A model generated the notes under the pieces. The model saw only the letters and a list, made by a program, of their open reading frames with translations, was not told the origin of the DNA and did no database searches. Made by a program: the position numbers and the translations under genes. Shown one piece after another: positions 24,449 through 33,674 of a DNA stretch of 64,000 bases. Each line of letters starts with the position of its first letter. Within the stretch, counting starts at the first letter, position 1. Source of the stretch: Fictibacillus arsenicus (GTDB lineage: Bacteria; Bacillota; Bacilli; Bacillales; Fictibacillaceae); assembly GCF_001642935.1 (NCBI RefSeq), contig NZ_CP016761.1:992001-1056000 (forward strand), read 5' to 3'.

Positions 24449-27385
24449 CTATACTTCATCCGTCAGATGGACATAGCCAGGACGGTTCCATTTTCGCTGT
24501 ACTTCTGCGCCATTTTGAGGATGTCGCTTTTTATTCCTTGGATTATTGCCAGGGAGCTTCACTTCACCTTGACGGCTTATGATTTCCATCCTTACTTTGG
24601 TCTGCTTATAAGCAGGCGTATGCGTGCGGTGGTCAACGGCAGGTCCCGTCAAGAAGTTGATGGCACTTTCGTTATCCACCGAGTTCATAGGGAGGAAAAG
24701 CTCGTTATTTTTTACACGGTCAGTCACCAATGCATTTAATTTTACTGCACCAAATGGAGAGATGAGCCGGACAACTGAACCATCAATCAAACCGCGTTCT
24801 TCAGCAAGAGCAGGCGACACTTCAACAAAAACATCAGGCACTTTATGCTGAATGCCTTTCGATTTGTTCGTCAGATTACCTTCATGGAAGTGCTCGAGCA
24901 TACGTCCGTTGTTAATATTCAGATCGAACTCTTCAGGGAACTCTGCCGGCAGCATCCAATCAGAAAGGGCAAAGCGTGCTTTTTTATCAGGGAAGTTAAA
25001 GCCTTCTGTATAAAGAAGCGGTGTGCTCTTTCCGCTGAAGTCTCCCCAAAGGAAGCTGCCCCAGCCTTTAAGGGCTTCATAGTTCGCTTCACCAAACAAT
25101 GGAGCAAGTGATGCCATCTCAGCAAAAATCTCACTAGGATGTGAGTAGTTCCAATCCGCACCCATGCGAATTGCGATCGCCTGAATGATCTCCCAGTCTG
25201 GTCGTGACCCGCCAGTTGTAGGCAAGGCTTGATACAATCGCTGTACACGGCGTTCCGTATTCGTAAACGTTCCTTCTTTTTCTAGTGAAGGAGCAGCAGG
25301 TAAAATGACATCTGCATACTGAGCCGTCTTGGATAAGAAAATATCTTGAACCACGAAGAAATCAAGCTGTGACAGCATGTCATGGACATGGTTCGAGTTG
25401 GAGTCCACTAAAGCCATATCTTCACCGACTAAGTACATCGCTTTGATCTCGCCCTTCCCGATTCCCTCTACCATTTGGATGTTGTCTTTTCCTGGTTTAG
25501 CGTCGATCGATACACCATACGCTTTTTCAAATTTTGCACGGGCAACATCATCGGTAATGTGCTGATAGCCAGGCAGCCATGCTGGAAGGCTACCCATGTC
25601 ACAAGCGCCTTGAACGTTGTTATGTCCACGAAGCGGATAAGCTCCAGCACCAGGTCGGCGATAGTTTCCAGTTGCTAAAAGGAGGTTCGAAATGGCAGCT
25701 GACGTATCACTTCCGCCCGTGTTCTGTGTCACTCCCATGCCCCAAAGGACACATGTGCCATCCGCGTCACGAATCATTTTCGCTACGTCAATAAGCATCT
25801 CTTGAGATAGGCCAGTAATTTCTTCGGCGTATTCTAACGTGTATTTCTCTAAAACTTCTTTAAATTCATCAAGATAGTGAACGTTTTCGTCAATAAATTT
25901 CTGATCGTGCCAGCCCTGGTCAATGATGTATTTTGTTACGGCCATGAGCCACACTTGGTCGGTTCCTTGCTTTGGACTGATAAAAATGTCAGAGCGTTCA
26001 GCGAGTTCGTGTTTGCGAAGGTCAGCAACGATCAGTTTTTGACCATGAAGTTTGTGTGCACGTTTCACGCGAGTCGCGAGTACCGGATGCCCTTCTGTCG
26101 GGTTCGCACCGACTACGATCACAAGTCCAGCTTCAGCGATATCTTGAATCGTACCGGCATCACCACCCATTCCAACTGTACGGAATAAGCCGTCTGTTGC
26201 AGGCGACTGGCAATAACGCGAGCAGTTATCCACGTTGTTCGTTCCAAATACTTGGCGAGCGAGCTTCTGCATCAAGTAGTTTTCTTCGTTCGTAATTTTA
26301 GACGAAGATACAAAGCCTAGGGCGTTGCTTCCATAATCTTGTTTGATCTGACCCATCTTGCTCGCAATTAGGCTTAGTGCTTCATCCCACGTGGATTCAA
26401 CAAATACGCCGTCTTTACGGATAAGAGGTGTAGTCAGGCGTTCCTCAGAGTTAACGAAATCCCAGCCGAATTTCCCTTTTACACACGTAGAAATCGCGTT
26501 TACTGGACCTTCACTCGGCTCCACTTTTAATATTTTTCTGCCTTTCGTCCATACTTCGAACGAACAGCCAACACCGCAGAACGTACAAACCGTTTTCGTC
26601 TTTTTCGTACGCGTCTCACGCATAGCAGCTTCCACTTCAGACACAGCAAAAATACCGCTGTAGCCTGGTTCAACTTCTTTTACAAGTTCGACCATCGGCT
26701 CAAGAAGATCTTCCTTCAATCCGGTCATGAAACCGGCTTCACCGAGCATGGATTTTTCCATAAGTGCGTTACACGGACAAACCGTCACGCATTGGCCGCA
26801 GCTGACACAAGAGGACTCATCGATACTCGATCCAGCGTCCCAAATTACACGCGGGCGTTCACGTTCCCAGTCGATCGAAAGTGTCTCGTTTACCTGCAGG
26901 TTCTGACACACCTCAACACATTGTCCACACGTGATGCACTGGTTCGCATCATAACGGTAGAACGGGTGAGACATATCGATATCCACCGTTTCTTCTTTTG
27001 GCGAATAGGGAATAGACTGATGTTCGATTTGCATCAGTTCAGCCGTGTTATGCAATTTGCAGTTTCCGTTGTTGTTATCACAGACTGTGCAATAGAGAAG
27101 GTGATTTTCCAAGAGGCGGTCCATCGCCTGATTTTGTGCATCCTTCGCTCGAGAGGAGGAGCGCTCAATGCTCATGCCGTCTAGTGCCATCGTCGAGCAC
27201 GAACGCATCAGTTTGCCATCTACCTCAACGATACATGTGTCACACGTCTCGATTGGATCAACTTGAGGGGTGTAGCAGATTTGCGGATGAGGCAATTCGT
27301 TGTTGTTGATGATATCAAGAATAGATGTGCCTGACGGAGCTTCGTACGCCTTTCCGTCGATCTTGATTTGAATCATTTTATCCAT
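24449..27385 (-). CDS. fdhF: Molybdopterin formate dehydrogenase, alpha subunit (YrhE-like)
   Basis: 978 residues. It oxidises formate to carbon dioxide at a molybdenum or tungsten bis-MGD centre. In order: a [2Fe-2S] domain (Cys37, 48, 51, 63), a His-Cys-rich segment (CTVCDNNNGNC), two [4Fe-4S] ferredoxin clusters (CITCGQCVEVC about 148, CVSCGQCVTVC about 191), then the catalytic domain opening with its own [4Fe-4S] motif CTFCGVGC and the metal-ligating Cys in SRYCQSP (about 390; Cys, not selenocysteine). The start at 27385 (MDKMIQI) lies 6 nt after GGAAGG. There is no Tat signal, so it is cytoplasmic. The fdhD maturation gene is divergently encoded nearby. Confidence 0.93.
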   Translation of the reverse strand: MDKMIQIKIDGKAYEAPSGTSILDIINNNELPHPQICYTPQVDPIETCDTCIVEVDGKLMRSCSTMALDGMSIERSSSRAKDAQNQAMDRLLENHLLYCTVCDNNNGNCKLHNTAELMQIEHQSIPYSPKEETVDIDMSHPFYRYDANQCITCGQCVEVCQNLQVNETLSIDWERERPRVIWDAGSSIDESSCVSCGQCVTVCPCNALMEKSMLGEAGFMTGLKEDLLEPMVELVKEVEPGYSGIFAVSEVEAAMRETRTKKTKTVCTFCGVGCSFEVWTKGRKILKVEPSEGPVNAISTCVKGKFGWDFVNSEERLTTPLIRKDGVFVESTWDEALSLIASKMGQIKQDYGSNALGFVSSSKITNEENYLMQKLARQVFGTNNVDNCSRYCQSPATDGLFRTVGMGGDAGTIQDIAEAGLVIVVGANPTEGHPVLATRVKRAHKLHGQKLIVADLRKHELAERSDIFISPKQGTDQVWLMAVTKYIIDQGWHDQKFIDENVHYLDEFKEVLEKYTLEYAEEITGLSQEMLIDVAKMIRDADGTCVLWGMGVTQNTGGSDTSAAISNLLLATGNYRRPGAGAYPLRGHNNVQGACDMGSLPAWLPGYQHITDDVARAKFEKAYGVSIDAKPGKDNIQMVEGIGKGEIKAMYLVGEDMALVDSNSNHVHDMLSQLDFFVVQDIFLSKTAQYADVILPAAPSLEKEGTFTNTERRVQRLYQALPTTGGSRPDWEIIQAIAIRMGADWNYSHPSEIFAEMASLAPLFGEANYEALKGWGSFLWGDFSGKSTPLLYTEGFNFPDKKARFALSDWMLPAEFPEEFDLNINNGRMLEHFHEGNLTNKSKGIQHKVPDVFVEVSPALAEERGLIDGSVVRLISPFGAVKLNALVTDRVKNNELFLPMNSVDNESAINFLTGPAVDHRTHTPAYKQTKVRMEIISRQGEVKLPGNNPRNKKRHPQNGAEVQRKWNRPGYVHLTDEV

Positions 27386-27415
27386 TTTAGACCTTCCTTT
27401 CAATTATGAAAGTAC

Positions 27416-27476
27416 AAAAAAATCCACCACGAAAGCACAGATTCTATGAAGTACAGAAAATGTGTATCATGGTGGA
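27416..27476 (-). terminator. Terminator hairpin in the fdhF 5' leader (attenuator candidate)
   Basis: On the minus strand, TCCACCATGA...CACA pairs with TGTG...TCGTGGTGGA and is followed by T7. The T-run ends about 20 nt before the fdhF ribosome site and downstream of a promoter on the same strand, so it would abort fdhF transcription unless antiterminated. Confidence 0.65.
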
Positions 27477-27584
27477 ATAGTTTAATAGCAGGGCTTACTA
27501 TTGAGCCAGTCCAACATATTATGTAATTCGGTAAGAGGGAAGAAGAATAAAAAGGTTATTCCCGCATCCAACTTTTCTTCTCTT

Positions 27585-27613
27585 ATTATAGCGTTTTCAT
27601 AGAAAAAGAACAA
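27585..27613 (-). promoter_or_regulatory. SigA-type promoter of fdhF
   Basis: On the minus strand, TTGTTC (27613-27608) and TATAAT (27590-27585) with 17 bp between. It gives a leader of about 190 nt. Confidence 0.6.
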
Positions 27614-27682
27614 TGAATCTTCAAAACTCGTTATTTTTAAGTAGTGATATTACTTTGAACTACTTTTTAATGGAGTTTTTTC

Positions 27683-27844
27683 GGGTAAAGAGAGCCATGG
27701 GGCGAAAACAAGGGCGCATCGGGTGAAACGGATAAGTTTCGGGGTGGAAGTAAGTCATATTGGGTGGAACGAGCCTTCTGAAGGGTGAAACTCCACCTAG
27801 ACCGGGCGAACATGTAATAAATAAAAGAACACGTACCGTAAAAA
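27683..27844. repeat. Word array A5, period 21 bp, word GGGYGAAAC, with conserved 41-bp tail
   Basis: GGGTGAAAC-like words begin at 27683, 27700, 27721, 27742, 27762, 27783 and 27804. The last unit runs into a 41-bp tail (27804-27844) containing GAACACGTACCGTAAAAA. That tail matches the tail of array A6 (36098-36138) at 38 of 41 positions. The rest of the 573-bp gap 27386-27958 holds the fdhF promoter and leader. Confidence 0.9.
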
Positions 27845-27958
27845 GTATCTAGTCTCAAACAAAAAGCTGCATAGCAATAATAAGAATTTTTCACGTGCGA
27901 AAAGTAAGTACATCATGTATGATTAGTAAAAAATGGAGAAACAGTGGTGATGGTTTAA

Positions 27959-28303
27959 ATGTCTAAAAAGGTACACGACTTCAATGATATTATCCGAAAG
28001 CTGCGTAAGAACCTGTTAGGAAAAGGACCGGAGAAAATACATACGGTATTTATAGAAAATATGGCGATCTCAACTATGTACGGAAACTTGACTCCGACTG
28101 AGAAGTTTATTGCGAGAACATCTGAAGGCAAAGAGATGGTTCATGCGGCTAGAACGCGCCTGATCCAGGATATTTATGCAACAGCACCGCCTGAAGGATT
28201 AGAAGATGTGACGGGTGCAAAGTTTGTCTATCTGTTTTCAGATTTTAAAGTAGATGAGGACATGGCAGTATCCGTATTTGTTTTCGATAAACCCATCGCT
28301 TAA
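27959..28303 (+). CDS. DUF2294 domain protein
   Basis: 114 residues matching the DUF2294 pattern: IIRKLRKNLLGKGPEKI, then VFIENMAISTMYGNLTPTEKFIART and a central RLIQDIYATAPPEGLEDVTG. These small soluble Bacillus proteins have no established function. It starts behind GGTGATGG and ends 16 bp before fdhD, so it is in the fdhD operon and divergent from fdhF, pointing to a link with formate metabolism (inference). Confidence 0.8.
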   Translation: MSKKVHDFNDIIRKLRKNLLGKGPEKIHTVFIENMAISTMYGNLTPTEKFIARTSEGKEMVHAARTRLIQDIYATAPPEGLEDVTGAKFVYLFSDFKVDEDMAVSVFVFDKPIA

Positions 28304-28319
28304 GGAGGGAACGCGACTC

Positions 28320-29114
28320 ATGAAACCTGTTGTAACAAAGCGTGAAGTTTTTCATTTTAAAAATGGCGAGATGTCTCAAGTTGAAGACACCATTGTGACT
28401 GAACTTCCGGTGACTATTAAAATTAACGGGGAAGAATTCGTGACGATGGTTTGCAGTCCCGAATACATAGAAGACATGGTTGTCGGCTATCTCGCCTCTG
28501 AAGGCATTATACGAAACTATAAAGATATTAAAGACATCTGGGTGCAAGAGGATGGTAGCTATGTTCATTTGACGACGGACAAGCTCAATCCCCTTTATCA
28601 AAACCTGCAGAATAAAAGATACATAACCTCGTGCTGCGGGATGAGCAGACAAGGATTTGTCTTTGCGAATGATGCACTCACAGCAAAAAGCATGACCGAC
28701 GTCCGGGTGAGAGTGACGCCTGAGGACTGTTTTCGATTAATGAAGGAGATGCAGGGAACAGCTGGTGTTTTTCAAGAAACAGGCGGTGTTCATAACGCAG
28801 CACTTTGTGATGTGAACGGAATCGTGCTGAGCCGGATGGACATTGGACGCCATAATGCTCTTGATAAAATCTACGGCTATTGCCTGAAGAATGATATTTT
28901 CATAGGGGATAAGATCCTTGTTTTCAGCGGGCGAATTTCATCAGAGATCTTGTTGAAGGTAGCGAAGATCGGATGCGAGATCGTGCTGTCCAAATCTGCG
29001 CCAACAGAATTTGCCCTGCAGTCGGCAGAAGAACTCGGAATTACGACGGTTGGATTTATCAGGGGTGACTCGATGAATGTGTATACGCGGCCGGAGAGGA
29101 TTAGTACAGAATGA
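28320..29114 (+). CDS. fdhD: Formate dehydrogenase maturation sulfurtransferase FdhD
   Basis: 264 residues. FdhD carries sulfur from a cysteine desulfurase to the bis-MGD cofactor so that formate dehydrogenase becomes active. Conserved features: VCSPEYIEDMVVGYLASEGII, the sulfur-relay cysteine pair in TSCCGMSRQ (about residues 101-104), TGGVHNAALC, DIGRHNALDKIYG and the C-terminal FSGRISSEILLKVA. The start at 28320 follows AAGGAGGG; the ORF from 28254 overlaps DUF2294 and is rejected. It ends with an ATGA overlap onto the next small gene. Confidence 0.93.
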   Translation: MKPVVTKREVFHFKNGEMSQVEDTIVTELPVTIKINGEEFVTMVCSPEYIEDMVVGYLASEGIIRNYKDIKDIWVQEDGSYVHLTTDKLNPLYQNLQNKRYITSCCGMSRQGFVFANDALTAKSMTDVRVRVTPEDCFRLMKEMQGTAGVFQETGGVHNAALCDVNGIVLSRMDIGRHNALDKIYGYCLKNDIFIGDKILVFSGRISSEILLKVAKIGCEIVLSKSAPTEFALQSAEELGITTVGFIRGDSMNVYTRPERISTE

Positions 29115-29311
29115 AGAAGTTCTTTCAAAGATATTCACATTGGTTAGCTCTTTTTGTTATAAGTTTCAGCTTTCTTTCGATGTTTATTAATCTTGAATTA
29201 GAAAAACTAGATACGATAGCTATTATTTTTGGAGGTATCGGTTTTCTGTCTGTAGCCTATCTTGCCATTATGACCGAGCAGCATATTAGGAATAAGAGTA
29301 AAGAGAAATGA
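29111..29311 (+). CDS. Small two-helix membrane protein downstream of fdhD
   Basis: 66 residues, two hydrophobic helices (about 10-27 and 36-54), and a basic tail. Its ATG overlaps the fdhD stop as ATGA, a sign of translational coupling. A terminator follows at once. No family recognised. Confidence 0.7.
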   Translation: MKKFFQRYSHWLALFVISFSFLSMFINLELEKLDTIAIIFGGIGFLSVAYLAIMTEQHIRNKSKEK

Positions 29312-29342
29312 GCAGTCCACCGTTAGGTGTGACTGCTTTTTT
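29311..29342 (+). terminator. Terminator of the DUF2294-fdhD operon
   Basis: AGCAGTC-CACC pairs with GGTG-T-GACTGCT around GTTA, followed by T6. Confidence 0.8.
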
Positions 29343-29345
29343 GAA

Positions 29346-29714
29346 TTAATTGTGTACTTGGAGTTTATTTCCGCTAGGATCAAAGAAATGAAAATAGCTG
29401 TGCCCGTTGTCTTCTTGCATCTCATCTACTTTCACATTTTGATTTGTTAAATATGTATGCAGCTCCTTGATATTTGAAGATGTAAATCCGATAGAAAACT
29501 CGGCTTGTCCGTTTATGGTGAAATGCCCTCTGGAATCCGGGTCTCCCTGTACTAAAATCAGTAATGGACCGGACTTCAGTTCTATAACAGCAAGCTTTCC
29601 ATCGCTATGCCTTAATTGAAATCCTAAACATTCTGTGTACCATGTTATTGACTCTTGAAGGTCCAAGACAGGTATCCTAAAATAATGCATCTCATGAATT
29701 AATGATTTGCTCAT
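29346..29714 (-). CDS. VOC (glyoxalase/bleomycin resistance) superfamily protein
   Basis: 122 residues. MHYFRIPVLDLQESITWYTECLGF is the first betaalphabeta module and YFHFFDPSGNKLQVHN the last strand with the usual Glu/His metal site region. The start follows AAGGAGA. It is monocistronic, convergent with the fdhD operon. Substrate unknown. Confidence 0.85.
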   Translation of the reverse strand: MSKSLIHEMHYFRIPVLDLQESITWYTECLGFQLRHSDGKLAVIELKSGPLLILVQGDPDSRGHFTINGQAEFSIGFTSSNIKELHTYLTNQNVKVDEMQEDNGHSYFHFFDPSGNKLQVHN

Positions 29715-29782
29715 TGTTATCTCTCCTTATGAATTTCTAACAACATATTTCGGCAATATGTGTCTTATCCCTTCAAAAAAAT

Positions 29783-29818
29783 AAAAGCAGTTCTGCTACA
29801 AAAAGCAGAGCTGCTTCA
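29783..29818 (-). terminator. Terminator of the serine hydrolase gene
   Basis: On the minus strand, GAAGCAGCTCTGCT pairs with AGCAGAACTGCTTTT, followed by ATTTTTTT. Confidence 0.8.
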
Positions 29819-29823
29819 TGCTT

Positions 29824-31485
29824 TTACCAGCTGCGCTGTTCCCACTGGCTCTCGGTTACTTCTAATCTCTCTTTATTTCCTTCAGAATCCGTAGCGTACA
29901 CATCATCTACATACCAGCCTCTGCCGTTTACAGAACCGTCTGTTTGATAGAGGAAGCGAACGAATTGTGTTCCATCAGGAAGCTCTACTTTTTCGCGCGA
30001 CCATTTTTCATCCTTACCTGTGTAAACGTCAGGCAAGTTCGTCCACGTTTCACCGTCTTCAGAAACCTGAACCAGCCCTTTGTCACTGCCAGTTTCGATG
30101 CTGAACCAGTTTTGGAAGTGAAGTGTATTCTGATCCTCTTCAAGTTTAAAAGTTAAATTTTTTGCAAGTTTGTCGCCATACCCCGCAAACCATGCTTTAT
30201 CTTTTTGTCCCATAGCGACTGATATCGAATCTCCAGCTAGACGAGCCACTTCACGTCTGATTGGATTCATCGAAACGGTAGCACGAGATGGATGGACACG
30301 ATTTGTTAACGTTAAAACGATCATTTGATTTTTCGGCGATACGACCATTGACGTTCCTGTATATCCCGTATGACCAAGAGTCTCTTCGTTTGCTAACGAG
30401 TCCATGTACCAGCCTTGATTTAATTCCCAGCCGAGTCCGTGTGAGTTGCTAGGGAATTGAGGAAGCTGGTTTTCAGTTAATAAGCGAACAGTTTCTGGCT
30501 CAAGAATTTGAGTCGAACCATACTTTCCTTTTTGTAAAATCATGTGGCCAAAAACTGCGAGGTCTTTCGCAGTTGAGAAAACTCCGGCATGACCTGCTAC
30601 ACCGTCAAGGCTCCATGCGTTTTCGTCATGAACACTGCCCCAAACCATGCCTCGTCCGATGTTCGGCTGATATTCGGTAGCTGCCACCCGGTCACGAAGT
30701 TCAGCAGGAGGGTTGTACATCGTATCTTTCATTCCGAGCGGCTCAGTGATGTTTTCTTTTACAAACTCATCAAGTCTTTGACCAGACAATCTTTCAACTA
30801 AAACGCCAAGTGTGATTAAATTCAGGTCACTGTATGTATAAGTAGTGCCAGGCTGATTTTTTAACTGGTATTTTAACGCAATCTGCAACCTGTCTTCACG
30901 TTTCGTTCCCATGTTGTAAAGAGGTATCCACGCTGTGAAACCAGAGGTATGCGTCATGATCTGCCTGATCGTAACCGATTCTTTTCCGTTCTCGTTAAAC
31001 TCTGGAATATATTTTCCTACAGGATCATCCAGCTCGAATTTTCCTTGTTCATACAGCTGCATCGCTGCAGTTGTAGTAAAAAGCTTTGAGATGGAGGCGA
31101 TGTCGAAAATAGTATCCTTTTTCATCTCTACAGGGTTGTCCATCTCAGTAAACTGATCATCGGTATACAGAGCAGAGTACCCATAAACATCATGCTTTGC
31201 GATGCTTCCGCTGCGTGCAACAAGAACAACCGCACCTGGCATCGTCCGTTTCTCCATTTCACTCTCGATAAAAGAATCGATCTTCTGAAGCGGCTCTCTT
31301 TTGAGTGAAGCGCTTTCAGGTGTTCCCGGGTGAAGGACAGCAGACGGCTGAACAGGACGGTTCCAGTCTCCTGGTTTTATTTGATTGTTGATTGAAGAAT
31401 CTTCGGCAAAAATTGCAGGGGTTACACTGGATAAAAGCATGGCTGTACTTAGCATGGTACAAACTAAAACACGTTTTCCTCTCAT
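29824..31485 (-). CDS. Secreted class C beta-lactamase-like serine hydrolase
   Basis: 553 residues with a Sec signal peptide (about 1-28, cleavage after IFA). The beta-lactamase/transpeptidase fold carries SISK (S-x-x-K nucleophile, about 134-137), YSDLN (Y-S/A-N-like motif, about 218) and HTGYTG (K/HTG motif, about 359). A C-terminal region of about 130 residues (after LTNRVHPSR) adds a beta-rich module. Family members cleave D-amino-acid peptides, muropeptides or esters outside the cell. The start at 31485 follows AAGGAG by 8 nt; the GTG two codons upstream is less likely. Confidence 0.88.
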   Translation of the reverse strand: MRGKRVLVCTMLSTAMLLSSVTPAIFAEDSSINNQIKPGDWNRPVQPSAVLHPGTPESASLKREPLQKIDSFIESEMEKRTMPGAVVLVARSGSIAKHDVYGYSALYTDDQFTEMDNPVEMKKDTIFDIASISKLFTTTAAMQLYEQGKFELDDPVGKYIPEFNENGKESVTIRQIMTHTSGFTAWIPLYNMGTKREDRLQIALKYQLKNQPGTTYTYSDLNLITLGVLVERLSGQRLDEFVKENITEPLGMKDTMYNPPAELRDRVAATEYQPNIGRGMVWGSVHDENAWSLDGVAGHAGVFSTAKDLAVFGHMILQKGKYGSTQILEPETVRLLTENQLPQFPSNSHGLGWELNQGWYMDSLANEETLGHTGYTGTSMVVSPKNQMIVLTLTNRVHPSRATVSMNPIRREVARLAGDSISVAMGQKDKAWFAGYGDKLAKNLTFKLEEDQNTLHFQNWFSIETGSDKGLVQVSEDGETWTNLPDVYTGKDEKWSREKVELPDGTQFVRFLYQTDGSVNGRGWYVDDVYATDSEGNKERLEVTESQWEQRSW

Positions 31486-31588
31486 ATGCACATCTCCTTA
31501 TTCTGAAAATTCTTACACTTTATTACAGTATCAATCCAGAATAGGACTGTCCATCACTCAGAAGACCCACAGCACAAGGACCTATAGA

Positions 31589-31628
31589 ATTGTCAGAATT
31601 GTTTGGGGACTGTCCCGGGACAGACCCC
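31589..31628. repeat. REP-like palindrome, copy 1
   Basis: GGGGACTGTCCCGGGACAGACCCC (one mismatch to a perfect palindrome) occupies 31605-31628. It is preceded by TGTCAGAATTGTTT and followed by TTTTTATTTT. The left flank and core align with the longer copy at 40328-40382. With its T-run it could also terminate transcription. Confidence 0.8.
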
Positions 31629-31699
31629 TTTTTATTTTGAAGGAACATTTTGCCTTTTATCGAATTCTATATAAATGGCAAACTTGAAAGGAGATTATC

Positions 31700-32650
31700 G
31701 TGCTTCTACAGCTAACCCCTGCACTTATAACGTTTTTATTAACGGTTCTTATAGCACCTATGTTGATCTTCACTTTAAAGAAATTAAAATTAACACAGCC
31801 AATTAGAGTGGAACTCCCAGCAGATCATCAAGAAAAGAAGGGAACACCCCTCATGGCGGGGAGTGTGTTCTTCGTTGGAATCATAGTCGCTTTGTTTTAT
31901 TACACAAGTCCCAGCATGCTCTTTTTGGTAGGTACATTTATATTATTTAGTTTCATCGGTTTTCTTGATGACTTTTGGAAAGCGTCAAAACAAGATCCTG
32001 GCGGGGTGTCAGGAAGAACAAAACTTATCTTTCAATTTGGATTTACGATTTTGCTTTTATATATTGGAATCGATCTGTTCAACATTGATACAAGCATCAG
32101 GGTGACGGAATCCTTCCACATTGTCTTGCCATACATTCCTTACCTTGTGATTATCACACTATTTATTGTAGGTACCGCCAACGCGATCAATTTTACTGAC
32201 GGGATGGACGGGCTTCTGGGCATGGTAGCAATCCCTACATACTTCTTTTTCTTCGTGATCACGGAGAATATGGAAGTGAAAGCTTTTTGTCTAATGATGA
32301 TCGCGACCATTCTTGGTTTTTTGATCTATAACTTATATCCGGCAAAAGCGTTTATGGGGGATACAGGTTCTTTAGCGATAGGAGGGACGTTATCATTTCT
32401 CGCAATCATTGAAAACGTAGAAATCTTGATTCCAATCCTATTTATCATCTATCTTGCCGAACAGCTATCAGTTATCATCCAAGTAGCTTATTTTAAACGG
32501 ACGAAAAAGAAATTGTTCCGCTTTACTCCAATACATTACCATTACGGAATAAAATATGGCTGGTCCGAAAATATGATCGTCACCGTATTTGCTATGGTCT
32601 CATGGGCTGCGTGCGGAATATGCCTGTTCTATTTTGAAGTGTTTATGTAG
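31700..32650 (+). CDS. mraY: MraY-type phospho-MurNAc-pentapeptide transferase paralogue
   Basis: 316 residues and about ten transmembrane helices. MraY moves phospho-MurNAc-pentapeptide onto undecaprenyl phosphate to form lipid I. Family motifs are present: FLDDFWK (Asp pair, about 91), NAINFTDGMDGLLG (about 154-167), YNLYPAKAFMGDTGSLAIGG (about 214-233) and PIHYHYGIKYGWSE (the His-rich loop, normally HHH). The start is GTG 31700 behind AAAGGAG. It is far from any division/cell wall cluster, so it is probably a second copy or a relative acting on a different lipid-linked sugar. Confidence 0.8.
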   Translation: MLLQLTPALITFLLTVLIAPMLIFTLKKLKLTQPIRVELPADHQEKKGTPLMAGSVFFVGIIVALFYYTSPSMLFLVGTFILFSFIGFLDDFWKASKQDPGGVSGRTKLIFQFGFTILLLYIGIDLFNIDTSIRVTESFHIVLPYIPYLVIITLFIVGTANAINFTDGMDGLLGMVAIPTYFFFFVITENMEVKAFCLMMIATILGFLIYNLYPAKAFMGDTGSLAIGGTLSFLAIIENVEILIPILFIIYLAEQLSVIIQVAYFKRTKKKLFRFTPIHYHYGIKYGWSENMIVTVFAMVSWAACGICLFYFEVFM

Positions 32651-32672
32651 TTTGATAGATTTTAAGATTCAT

Positions 32673-32704
32673 ACCCCTTCTTTTTCCATACAGGAGGGGT
32701 TTTC
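32673..32704 (+). terminator. Terminator of the MraY-like gene
   Basis: ACCCCTTCT pairs with AGGAGGGGT (one G-U) around a 10-nt loop, followed by TTTT. Confidence 0.7.
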
Positions 32705-32739
32705 TGTATAATTGGAAATGGTTAGAAAAGGGGGATAAC

Positions 32740-33642
32740 ATGAGTGGAGAACTAATTGAGATCAGAGGAAAAAAACTTTATGTAGAATGCATTGGCTCGT
32801 TGGATAAACCACCTGTTCTATATCTTCACGGTGGTCCAGGAGAAAGCTGTCACGATTTTTCATATCATCAATCTAAGAGATTGGGAGAACATTTCAGATT
32901 GATAGCTATTGATCAAAGAGGCGTTTGCCGGTCAGAGATTATCCATGAGAACGAAGAATTTGGATTAAATGATCTTGTAGAAGATTGCGAAGCGCTGAGA
33001 GAGCACCTCAATATTGAAAAATGGTCAGTGATTGGACATTCTTTTGGCGGATTCCTTTCACTTTTGTACGTTTCAAAATATCCTGAATCTATAGACAAGG
33101 TGATTTTTGAAGGTCCTACCTTTGATTTTGAACTAACTTCGAGAAGTTTGATTAGAAAAACAGCCAGGTTATTAAAAGAACACGGGAAACCTGAATTGCA
33201 TGATAAAGGGTTAATTCTTGCAGAAAGTGATTTGTCCATTCGTGAACTAACAGAAAAATATATGGAACTAAGTGATGAACTGGGAGAAAACAGAATGGAG
33301 ATATATAGACATAATCATAACAATCCCACGGATTATTACTCGTTCTACTCGGAAAAAGAGTGGGATGAATTCTATGATCGGTCAGAAATACACTATAACT
33401 TATTAAGAGAAGAAGGGGAGATTTTCAAGTCTCTGCTTCCTAAAATTAAAGAGATAACGAACCCTATGCTGCTGGCTGTTGGAAAATACGATGCGGCTAC
33501 TTGTGAAAAACACTTCGAAATCTTTAGGAAAGATGCCATAGATGGGGAAGTTTATATCTTCGAAAATAGCGGTCATACTCCACACTACGAAGAAGCAGAT
33601 CTTTTTAAGGACATCGCAGTTGGATTCTTATCTCGCAATTAA
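32740..33642 (+). CDS. Alpha/beta hydrolase (proline iminopeptidase-like)
   Basis: 300 residues. The oxyanion segment LHGGPGE (about 30-36) is typical of proline iminopeptidase-like enzymes, the nucleophile elbow is GHSFGG (Ser about 100), the acid is near KYDAAT, and the catalytic His is in NSGHTPHYEE (about 280). Cytoplasmic. The start lies behind AAAAGGGGG. It precedes the DUF4256 gene by 32 bp. Exact substrate unknown. Confidence 0.85.
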   Translation: MSGELIEIRGKKLYVECIGSLDKPPVLYLHGGPGESCHDFSYHQSKRLGEHFRLIAIDQRGVCRSEIIHENEEFGLNDLVEDCEALREHLNIEKWSVIGHSFGGFLSLLYVSKYPESIDKVIFEGPTFDFELTSRSLIRKTARLLKEHGKPELHDKGLILAESDLSIRELTEKYMELSDELGENRMEIYRHNHNNPTDYYSFYSEKEWDEFYDRSEIHYNLLREEGEIFKSLLPKIKEITNPMLLAVGKYDAATCEKHFEIFRKDAIDGEVYIFENSGHTPHYEEADLFKDIAVGFLSRN

Positions 33643-33674
33643 AAATATGAGCTAAACAATAAGGAGGAACAAAT

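Noticed and set aside
24030-27184. Many plus-strand ORFs opposite fdhF and the DUF1641 gene
   Set aside because: They are antisense shadows of a long, motif-rich gene; none shows a ribosome site or domain.
27667-27894. Minus-strand ORF across array A5
   Set aside because: The frame is created by the repeat words and their period divisible by three. Composition is not protein-like and no start site is visible.
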